Below, in pieces: positions 1 through 6,823 of a stretch of 8,912 bases of DNA; the stretch's first letter is position 1; each line of letters starts with the position of its first letter. The notes beneath the pieces are model-generated. The model ran no database searches and was not told the origin of the DNA. It saw nothing but the letters and a program-made list of their open reading frames with translations. Origin of the DNA: Nitrospirota bacterium (GTDB taxonomy: Bacteria > Nitrospirota > Nitrospiria > Nitrospirales > NS-4); contig VBOK01000122.1 in the NCBI GenBank assembly GCA_005877565.1, positions 1 to 8,912 of the forward strand, written 5' to 3'. The position numbers and the translations under genes were made by a program.

Positions 1-1071
<1,071 letters not shown>

Positions 1072-1085
1072 GGCTGTCGCCGGGA

Positions 1086-1730
1086 TCAAGCCGGGAGTTC
1101 GATCGTGAAGACCGCCCCTTTCGGGACGTGGTTGGCGGCCCGGATGCGGCCGTTGTGGTCCGAAATGATGCGGTGTACGATGGCCAGCCCGAGGCCCGTG
1201 CCGGTCTTCTTTTTGGAGAAATAGGGCAGGAACAGGTTCTCCTGGTCACCAGACTGGATACCGGCGCCCTCGTCGGCCACCTCGATGACGACCTTCCCGT
1301 CCCTGGCCGCATAGCGTGTGGTCACCCAGAGACGCCCTTTGCCGTTCATCGCCTGGATGGCGTTGTCGAAGAGGTTGACGAAGACCCGCTTGATCTGCTC
1401 GCGGTCCATCATGATCGGAGGCAGGTGCTCGTCGAGATCGGTCAGGAACTCGATATCGCGGTGCACTCCCTTGTAGAGCAGGACCACGTCGTTGATCGTA
1501 TCGTGGAGCGACCGGCGCTCCATGACCGGGACCGGCATCCGCGCGAACTTCGAGAACTCGTCCACCATCTGCTTGAGGCCGCTGGCTTCGTTGACGATCG
1601 TCCGCGTAGACTGCTCCACGATGTCGTTGAAATCCGGCGCTCCCTCCAGGAACTTCTTGCGCAGGCGCTCGGCGGAGAGCTGGATCGGCGTGAGTGGATT
1701 TTTGATCTCGTGCGCGATCCGTTGCGCCAC
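1086..1730 (-). CDS. Histidine kinase core fragment of the broken ntrY (DHp and ATPase domains)
   Basis: This is the 3' part of the split ntrY, read in the second frame. A GTG at 1730 is the first usable start and would give 214 aa beginning MAQRIAHEIKNP, with the phospho-acceptor His at residue 7. The coding sense of this frame extends further upstream to about 1787 (FEDLSALIKAQKAAAWQEV), showing that the GTG is an internal Val codon of the ancestral gene and not a native start. The fragment carries the complete CA domain (N, G1 DEGAGI, F LFLPYFSKKK and G2 GTGLGL boxes) ending IELPA. If translated on its own it would be a soluble, unregulated kinase core lacking the first turn of the dimerisation helix, so independent function is doubtful. 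The purine run GGAA sits only 0-3 bases before the GTG, too close for a normal ribosome site. Confidence 0.55.
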   Translation of the reverse strand: MAQRIAHEIKNPLTPIQLSAERLRKKFLEGAPDFNDIVEQSTRTIVNEASGLKQMVDEFSKFARMPVPVMERRSLHDTINDVVLLYKGVHRDIEFLTDLDEHLPPIMMDREQIKRVFVNLFDNAIQAMNGKGRLWVTTRYAARDGKVVIEVADEGAGIQSGDQENLFLPYFSKKKTGTGLGLAIVHRIISDHNGRIRAANHVPKGAVFTIELPA

Positions 1731-1775
1731 TTCCTGCCAGGCAGCGGCCTTCTGCGCCTTGATGAGGGCCGACAG

Positions 1776-1800
1776 GTCCTCGAAGTCAGGGTCTCCCGCT
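1776..1800 (-). other. Frameshift/deletion junction inside ntrY PAS domain
   Basis: Reading the minus strand, the upstream frame gives ...RMRTGERETLT ending about 1784, and the downstream frame gives FEDLSALIKAQK starting at 1784. Between these blocks NtrY relatives normally have the later PAS beta strands (a stretch rich in polar residues ending in a hydrophobic VVVF-type strand). Those residues are absent in all three minus frames here, so the break is a loss of sequence whose length is not a multiple of three. I see no obvious direct repeat at the join. The exact breakpoint can only be placed within about ten bases by eye. Confidence 0.7.
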
Positions 1801-3224
1801 CACCGGTGCGCATCCGCTCGACGAGGTCCGTGAACATCTCCAAGCCCAGCGGCTTGAACACGTCAGTCAAGAGCCGGCCGCGGATCTCCTCCCCTTTCAG
1901 CCCAAGGATGCGCTCGGCCGCACGGTTGAAGGTCGTGATCCGCCCGGCGGCATCCGCGGAGACCACGCCGCTGCCGATGTTGTCCAGGACCGTTTCCGTG
2001 TAGGCGCGCCGGCGGTCCAGCTCGATGTTGGACTGCTGGAGGGAGGTGTTCACCCGCTCCAACTGCGCCTTGCTGGCCTGCAGGTCCCTGGTCATGCGGT
2101 TGAAGGAGTCCACGAGGACACCGATCTCGTCGTTGGCCTTAACGGTGATCCGGAAGTTCAGATCGCCCGCCGCGACCGCTTGCGTGCCTTCCGCCAGCTT
2201 CTGGATGGGCACGGTGATCCCCTTGGCGATCTGGAACCCGAACCACGTGCCCGAGAGGATGATCACCAGCGCGAGACCCACGACCAGCGAGATGTACTGC
2301 GCCTTGACGGGATCCTTGTAGGTCATGGCCTCCTTGAAGTTCCTGTAGGACTGGGTGACGCGGTCCATTTTCGCCACCAGGGCCTCCGGCAGGAACGTGT
2401 CCACCACGACGACGCCGGCCACCTGCGACGGATCCTTGGCCGACGGGATGGTCACGGCGGCGCGGATCAAATCGCCGGTCTCGATGAACTGGAACGACTT
2501 GACCTCGCCGCTGGCCAGGGCGTTCTCCACGAGCTTGTTGTCGGGGGAGTCCAGGACCACAAGGGGAATCTTTGGGTCCACCGAGCGGGTCAGCAGTTGT
2601 TTCGCGGCCGAGTAGACCTCGACGCCGCTGACCCCGTACTCCATGCGCTTGCGCTGCATGGCCAGCGCCAGCGTCTCCCGGTGCTCTGAGGCCAGCAACC
2701 CATCGGCGTAGATCTCCCGACTGATCGCCTTCGCGGAGTTCACCGTCACCGCCTCGTGGCCCCGCCGGTGGGCCTGCGCCACGTCCTGCGAGTCCTTCAG
2801 CGCGTGCTCCACCTCCTGCCCGAACCAGTTGTCAATGCTCTGGGACAGCAGCCCGCTGGCCAGCCCCACGAGCAGGAGCGTGGGGATCAGGGTGAAGCCC
2901 ACGAACGCGGCGATCAACTTGCTGCGGAAGCCCGAACCCAGCAGCCGCTGGCGCCGCTCGAAGTAGGCCTTGACCAGGTTGCGGGAGAGCAGCAGGACCA
3001 GCACCACCAGCAGGATGATGTCCACGTTCAGGAGCGCCAGCATCAGGATGTTGCTGGGGACGAACGGCGCGGGCTGTGACTGGTCGTAGTAATAGACGGT
3101 CAGGAGGACCATCGGGACCAGGAAGGCCAGGACGGTCAGGACGGGACGCAGGTGATGGCCCGGACGGTCGGCGTCCGTCTTGGGAGCCATGATCGGCGTT
3201 CGACGTGGAGTCACGGCAGACATC

Positions 3225-4607
3225 TTAGCCGCTGTTCCCCCTGGAATCAATGAGATGGCGCAGCCAGTCTGCTTGGAACTCCGTATAGGTGGCTCCCGTG
3301 GCGTCATGAAACGCGGCGGCGAAATCCTTCGTCTCCCCTAATCGAGCCAGCAACGTGCGCATGGCCGGTGCACCGTGGCGGCGCAGCAAATATTCCACGA
3401 CCGCCGCGCTCTCGGCATAGGCGAGGGGGACTTCGGTTCGAGAGAGCGTCAGGAAGGAGCCGTGCAGCTCGCGGATGGGGATCAGATGGTCGGACGACCG
3501 CACGATCTGTCGCTCGCGGTCCGTATCGCGTCCTTCGCACGCAATCGCCAACCCCTCGCTGAGCCACGCCGGCGCGCGGCCGCGCGTCCGATCGTGGACG
3601 AGCGCATGCGTGTACTCATGCCGGAGGACCCGCTCCAGCGCCGCCCCGTCGCGCGTCGCGCCCTCCGCCGGCAGCCGGATCTTGCCGTCAAACAACCCTT
3701 GCGCCCAGTCCGGCGCCTGCGCATGCTCGTGGAATGCACCGCCCGCAGAGAGCACGACCGGGATCTTGCTCTCCGGGTACGCACCCAAGCGGCGACCGAT
3801 CTCCTGGCGAGCCGACTCCAGCCGAGCGAGGACCACCCGCGCCGGGGCCTCACCCTGCTCCCTCTCAAACCGCACCGTGAAGTGCCGGCTCTCGAGCCGC
3901 CGAACCTCTTTCTGGGCGCCGGCTTCGGCCAGGATCAGATCCAGACGCTCCCGCACCGCCGCATCGGATGGGTCGAGCCGCAGCGCCGATTCGAAGCGCG
4001 CGCGGGCGGCGTGCAGATCGTCGTGGCGGTAGGCGATCTCCCCCAACAGCTTGAGCGCGAGGACCTGCGTGGGATCCGCCTCGAGCGCTCGCTGGAGAAA
4101 GACCTCGGCCTCGTGCACATCTCCTCGGTAGAGATGGGCGGCGCCGAGTCCCTGCAGCACGGCTCCTTCGCGGGGTTGGAGACGGTTCGCCTCTTCGAAG
4201 GCGTGCACGGACTCATCAGGCTCTCCGCGCTCCAGACGGACCCAGGCCAAGCTCGCCTTCGTCAAGGCCAGATTGCGCTGTACGGCCCGATCGGTCGCAT
4301 CCGTCGCGGCCGCCTGCTCGAACTTCGCTAGCGCGTCGCCAAAGCGCCCGATCTCGTAGAGAGCCACCCCTTCGCTATTGAGCCGCGCCACGTCACGGCG
4401 GGCTGCGGTGTCCAAGGCGCTCGCTGAAAGTTCAGGCAGGACGGTTCGGGCTGGCGGGATGCGGCCGGGAGAGGCGAGTACGGGCGACTGGACGCGCTCA
4501 GCAGGACGCTGGTCGGCTTGCCGGAAAAGCCCCTCCGTCAGGCCTGTGCCCGTCGCGACGAGGGCGAGGGCGATGACCAGGAGGATCAGAGGGCGCCGTT
4601 GTGCCAC
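3225..4607 (-). CDS. Membrane-anchored TPR protein with gluzincin (peptidase MA-like) domain
   Basis: Predicted zinc-dependent peptidase-like protein of 460 aa. An N-terminal hydrophobic segment (residues ~6-27, after MAQRRP) acts as signal anchor or signal peptide, placing the rest outside the inner membrane. Residues ~72-220 form tetratricopeptide-type helical repeats (for example NSEGVALYEIGRFGDALAKF and QRALEADPT). Residues ~238-455 carry the peptidase MA-like domain with HEYTH at 330-334 and a third-ligand candidate E351 in WLSEGLA, the gluzincin HExxH...E arrangement. The start is GTG at 4607, preceded by AAGGAAG at good spacing and 13 bases after the DUF1844 stop; the gene ends one base before the chosen ntrY start. 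Substrate unknown. The catalytic motif is seen directly; activity is inferred. TPR proteins with this domain are common but uncharacterised in environmental bacteria. Confidence 0.85.
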   Translation of the reverse strand: MAQRRPLILLVIALALVATGTGLTEGLFRQADQRPAERVQSPVLASPGRIPPARTVLPELSASALDTAARRDVARLNSEGVALYEIGRFGDALAKFEQAAATDATDRAVQRNLALTKASLAWVRLERGEPDESVHAFEEANRLQPREGAVLQGLGAAHLYRGDVHEAEVFLQRALEADPTQVLALKLLGEIAYRHDDLHAARARFESALRLDPSDAAVRERLDLILAEAGAQKEVRRLESRHFTVRFEREQGEAPARVVLARLESARQEIGRRLGAYPESKIPVVLSAGGAFHEHAQAPDWAQGLFDGKIRLPAEGATRDGAALERVLRHEYTHALVHDRTRGRAPAWLSEGLAIACEGRDTDRERQIVRSSDHLIPIRELHGSFLTLSRTEVPLAYAESAAVVEYLLRRHGAPAMRTLLARLGETKDFAAAFHDATGATYTEFQADWLRHLIDSRGNSG

Positions 4608-4620
4608 CCGGGCTTCCTTT

Positions 4621-5007
4621 TCAGGATTTGTGTGCTTTGGCCCGCTCGACGAACTTGATGCGAAGGGCGTAGAGCATCTCCTGCAGCAGCGTGTCTTCCT
4701 CCGCCGTGAGATTGCCCTTGGTCTTGGATTCCAGCATCGTCAGGATGTCGATGATCTCCTGGGCCTGTGCAAGGTTGGGGGCCTGCCCCGCCGCGCCCTC
4801 GCCGGCCGGCTCGCCGAGGCACATCAGCGCAGACGTCCCCAAGGAGTAGACGAACGACAGGAAATTGATGGGCGGGACCGGCTGCTTGGGGGCAGGCTCA
4901 GCAGGTTGGGCGGCGTGGGTTTGCGCAGCGGTGTCGTCGGTCTTTTCCACCGACTCGCTTCCACCGCCCCGACGATCCCGGATAATGAAGCCTTTCTCTT
5001 CGTCCAT
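4621..5007 (-). CDS. DUF1844 domain-containing protein
   Basis: Small cytoplasmic protein (128 aa) of the uncharacterised DUF1844 family. The first ~45 residues are charged and Pro/Ala-rich linker sequence (MDEEKGFIIRDRR, then AAQPAEPAPKQPVPP). The family core follows: INFLSFVYSLGTSALMCLGE at 48-67, then a helical part with AQEIIDILTMLESKTKGNLT (81-101) and EEDTLLQEMLYALRIKFVE. No transmembrane segment or enzymatic motif is apparent. The ATG at 5007 is chosen because homology-like sequence starts there, GGTGGA lies just upstream, and the longer frame runs into the divergent sigma gene. It is the first gene of the minus-strand operon leading into the TPR peptidase and ntrYX. Function unknown; family membership is recognised by pattern, not by a search. 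Confidence 0.85.
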   Translation of the reverse strand: MDEEKGFIIRDRRGGGSESVEKTDDTAAQTHAAQPAEPAPKQPVPPINFLSFVYSLGTSALMCLGEPAGEGAAGQAPNLAQAQEIIDILTMLESKTKGNLTAEEDTLLQEMLYALRIKFVERAKAHKS

Positions 5008-5027
5008 CAATCCACCGTAGGTAGCAC

Positions 5028-5057
5028 TATATACCACACTAGCCCACAGCGGTACAA
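5028..5057 (-). promoter_or_regulatory. Candidate sigma70-type promoter for the DUF1844-ntrX operon
   Basis: On the minus strand TTGTAC (complement of 5052-5057) is followed after 18 bases by TATATA (complement of 5028-5033), about 20 bases before the DUF1844 start codon. This is a fair match to -35/-10 elements in an otherwise GC-rich region and lies in the only intergenic gap upstream of the operon. Found by eye; the real start site is unknown. Confidence 0.35.
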
Positions 5058-5058
5058 T
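5053..5058 (+). promoter_or_regulatory. Candidate -10 element for the ECF sigma gene
   Basis: TACAAT on the plus strand lies 12 bases before the sigma-factor ATG, without a convincing -35 hexamer 16-18 bases upstream. If used, the transcript would start about 5 bases before the ATG, almost leaderless, which would fit the lack of a Shine-Dalgarno sequence before 5071. It overlaps the candidate -35 of the opposite promoter. Weak evidence. Confidence 0.2.
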
Positions 5059-5070
5059 GCGGACCTTCCC

Positions 5071-5736
5071 ATGGAGGACACACCGACAGGTCTGACACCG
5101 GAGGACGCGAAGCAGCTCCGGTCGCTCCGCAACGGCGATGAGGCCGCCTTCGCCGCGCTGGTGGACCGCTATCACAGCCCGCTGCTCCGGCTGGCGATGG
5201 CCTTCGTGCCCAGCCATGCCGTGGCCGAAGAAGTCGTCCAGGAGACTTGGCTCGGCGTGCTGGAAGGCCTGAGCCGGTTCGAGGGCCGCTCGTCGCTCAA
5301 GACCTGGATCTATCGGATCCTGATCAACAGAGCGAAGACCAGAGGCGTCCGTGAAAGCCGGAGCGTGCCGTTCTCCCCGCTCGGCGCTTCCTCGGAGGAT
5401 GCCGACGAGCCCGCGGTGGACCCCGCCCGGTTTCGCAGCACGGGCTATTGGGTCGATCATTGGGCCGAGCCTCCCGGCGTCTGGGACGACGACACGCCGG
5501 AGAAACTTCTGCTCTCCAAAGAAGGCCTCGCGCAGATCGAGAAGGCCATCGCCGGCCTTCCCCCGGCTCAGCGAAAGGTCATTACCTTGCGTGATGTGGA
5601 GGGACTGTCGTCAGCGGAAGTCTGTAACATCCTCGCGATCAGCGAGACCAATCAACGAGTGCTGCTCCATCGCGCGCGGTCACGAGTCCGACGCGCCCTC
5701 GCGCGTTATCTCGAAGGAGGCGACTCCCCAACATGA
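5071..5736 (+). CDS. ECF-family RNA polymerase sigma factor
   Basis: Alternative sigma factor of 221 aa that directs RNA polymerase to a specialised promoter set. Region 2 spans residues ~22-92 (GDEAAFAALVDRYHSPLLRLA, then AEEVVQETWLGVLEGL and the RSSLKTWIYRILINRA segment), and region 4 spans ~155-215 (LPPAQRKVITLRDVEGLSSAEV, then ISETNQRVLLHRARSRVRRAL). Regions 1.1 and 3 of housekeeping sigmas are absent, as in ECF factors. The linker between regions 2 and 4 is long (about 60 residues) and holds a Trp/Pro-rich stretch, GYWVDHWAEPPGVWDD, of a type I recall in ECF factors paired with small zinc-finger proteins. ATG 5071 is chosen because sigma-like sequence begins soon after and the upstream in-frame extension is antisense to the DUF1844 and TPR genes. 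No clear ribosome site precedes it. Overlaps the anti-sigma gene by ATGA. Confidence 0.93.
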   Translation: MEDTPTGLTPEDAKQLRSLRNGDEAAFAALVDRYHSPLLRLAMAFVPSHAVAEEVVQETWLGVLEGLSRFEGRSSLKTWIYRILINRAKTRGVRESRSVPFSPLGASSEDADEPAVDPARFRSTGYWVDHWAEPPGVWDDDTPEKLLLSKEGLAQIEKAIAGLPPAQRKVITLRDVEGLSSAEVCNILAISETNQRVLLHRARSRVRRALARYLEGGDSPT

Positions 5737-6014
5737 CCCGCGACGACCTCAAGAACCAGGTTATCGACTACCTGGCGGGCAAGCTGACCTGCAAGGAAGT
5801 CACCGAGGCCATCACCGACTACCTCGAAGGCAGCCTGAGCTTCGTAGAGTGGGTGCGGTTTCAGATGCACTTGGGAATGTGCTTCGGCTGCCGCCGCTAT
5901 CTCCGCCAGATGCGCCTGACGATCCGCACTCTGGGCGCACTACCGGTGGAGCCGATCCCGCCAGCGATCCGTGATGAGTTGATCCAGCGGTTCCGGAGTT
6001 GGAAGGGCGGGTGA
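5733..6014 (+). CDS. Soluble zinc-finger anti-sigma factor (ZAS-type)
   Basis: Protein of 93 aa predicted to bind and hold the neighbouring ECF sigma factor inactive. It carries the zinc anti-sigma ligand pattern: C20, then H46-x3-C50-x2-C53 (MHLGMCFGCRRYL), within a short helical bundle (CKEVTEAITDYLEGSLSF). There is no hydrophobic segment long enough for a membrane span, so it is cytoplasmic, unlike many anti-sigma proteins that carry a periplasmic sensor. The start ATG overlaps the sigma stop (ATGA) and is preceded by GAAGGAGG at 5713-5720, so translation is coupled to the sigma gene, which fits a need for matched amounts. With Cys/His ligands exposed in the cytoplasm, a redox or metal signal could release the sigma factor, but this is inference. 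Function call rests on motif and position. Confidence 0.85.
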   Translation: MTRDDLKNQVIDYLAGKLTCKEVTEAITDYLEGSLSFVEWVRFQMHLGMCFGCRRYLRQMRLTIRTLGALPVEPIPPAIRDELIQRFRSWKGG

Positions 6015-6023
6015 TGCGCGGAG

Positions 6024-6818
6024 TTAGTTCGCCGCTTTCATGAACATGATGTCGCCGTAATAGGCGGTCGCCGACTCGCCGGTGTTGTCTGTGTCGGTCA
6101 TGATCGCCACCCCTGAGATCAGCGATGGCTCCTCGCCGAAGGCCTTCTTGTAGTCCTCGTACACGTTGCGCTCCTCGCTCACCCATTGATTGAGCCGCTC
6201 CGGGCCGCTCTCCACCACGATCATCCTGACCTGGTCAGTAGAGGGATTGGGCACCACCGTGCCTCTGGGGGCCTTGCTCTCCCAGATGTAATTGATGGCG
6301 GCCAGGGGCGGATACTGCCCGTACAGCAGCCTGACTGTCTCGTATTTGGCCTTGTCGAAGAACCCCACCTTGGAGGAGTCATACTCAAAGGTGACATAGA
6401 CCCGCGCCGGATAGTCGTCACCCTCCTTCCGCGTCACGTCCCCCTTTTGGAGGACGTTCGCCACCTTCCAGCGCCATTGCACGATCGGGTACTCCCTGAG
6501 ATTGATCTTGATCTCCCGCGTGAGGCCGGAGGCCGACGCCTCGCTGACCGCCTTGACGGCGGCGGTGTCTCCGTCTTTTACCACCGTGTACACCGTGTGC
6601 TTCTCGATCTTCTTGAAGGTCAGCGGCTTCCAGCCGTCCGGCAGATTCTCGCCGGGAGCGGTGGCTGAGAATTTGCCAACTTCGAGCACGGAAGAGGAAT
6701 CGGCATGGACGGGCCAGGGCAAACAAAGGAGGAAGGTTGTCATTCTGAGCAAAGCGAAGAATCTGAGGTTCTCCGGCTGCACGCCCGAGGTCATCGCCTT
6801 GTCGAGCTTGGTTTCCAT
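6024..6818 (-). CDS. Exported DUF3047 family protein
   Basis: Predicted secreted or periplasmic protein of 264 aa from the uncharacterised DUF3047 family. The mature part shows the family's recognisable blocks: EYPIVQWRWKVANVLQKGDV (109-128), EGDDYPARVYVTFEYD (132-147), PPLAAINYIWESKAPRGTVV (170-189), and the C-terminal SGVAIMTDTDNTGESATAYYGDI (235-257). A signal peptide with hydrophobic core near residues 20-36 and likely cleavage after VHA39 precedes it. ATG 6818 is preferred: it lies 5 bases after the flavoprotein stop and gives a positively charged N-region (METKLDK). Later in-frame ATGs at 6794 and 6743 are alternatives. Residues 18-27 (LRFFALLRMT) are encoded by a short dispersed repeat. 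It probably shares a transcript with the flavoprotein upstream and converges with the anti-sigma gene 9 bases away. Function unknown. Confidence 0.85.
   Translation of the reverse strand: METKLDKAMTSGVQPENLRFFALLRMTTFLLCLPWPVHADSSSVLEVGKFSATAPGENLPDGWKPLTFKKIEKHTVYTVVKDGDTAAVKAVSEASASGLTREIKINLREYPIVQWRWKVANVLQKGDVTRKEGDDYPARVYVTFEYDSSKVGFFDKAKYETVRLLYGQYPPLAAINYIWESKAPRGTVVPNPSTDQVRMIVVESGPERLNQWVSEERNVYEDYKKAFGEEPSLISGVAIMTDTDNTGESATAYYGDIMFMKAAN
6739..6764 (+). repeat. Short dispersed intergenic-type repeat (CATTCTGAGC...GAAGAATCT) inside a coding region
   Basis: The plus strand reads CATTCTGAGCAAAGCGAAG then AATCT. This string resembles a repeat I recall from many environmental bacterial genomes, where its translations appear in spurious proteins as HSEQSEES in one orientation and RFFALLRM or RFFASLRMT in the other; both are visible here. 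It has a small inverted repeat, ATTCT (6742-6746) against AGAAT (6758-6762), able to form a weak hairpin. Only one copy is in the window, so its repetitive nature is from memory and not shown by this sequence. Confidence 0.5.
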
Positions 6819-6823
6819 CGCAT

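Larger units (their letters stand above)
1086..3223 (-). pseudogene. ntrY: NtrY-type membrane sensor histidine kinase, frameshifted with partial PAS deletion
   Basis: Inner-membrane sensor kinase, expected to phosphorylate NtrX. Start chosen at ATG 3223 (MSAVTPRR), one base after the upstream TAA and behind a GGGGGAA stretch. The first frame encodes hydrophobic segments at residues ~27-46, 59-80, 102-125 and 310-330, an extracytoplasmic region between the third and fourth, a HAMP domain (~331-385) and a PAS start (~405-480), then goes out of frame near 1786 and stops at 1442. The kinase core continues in another frame down to the TGA at 1086: H-box RIAHEIKNPLTP, N-box FVNLFDNAIQAM, and the GTGLGLAIVH glycine loop. 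PAS text breaks off after GERETLT and resumes at FEDLSALIKAQK, where relatives normally have about 35-40 more residues. So this looks like an out-of-frame deletion, not a single-base error. As written the sequence cannot yield one full kinase; an assembly artefact is possible. Confidence 0.85.

Noticed and set aside
1776..1800. Programmed ribosomal frameshift in ntrY
   Set aside because: There is no slippery heptamer or stimulatory hairpin that I can see, and residues are missing as well as the frame being changed, which a recoding event would not explain.
1128..2003. Plus-strand frame of 291 aa opposite ntrY
   Set aside because: Antisense to the conserved kinase core and PAS; no domain, composition typical of antisense.
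3375..4331. Plus-strand frame of 318 aa opposite the TPR peptidase gene
   Set aside because: Antisense shadow; the minus-strand frame has recognisable TPR and HEYTH motifs and a proper ribosome site.
4378..5070. Upstream extension of the sigma factor frame
   Set aside because: The extension is antisense to DUF1844 and the TPR gene and has no sigma-like sequence; the ATG at 5071 fits family length.
6015..6023. Bidirectional terminator between the convergent anti-sigma and DUF3047 genes
   Set aside because: The gap is 9 bases with no GC-rich stem and T-run in or next to it.
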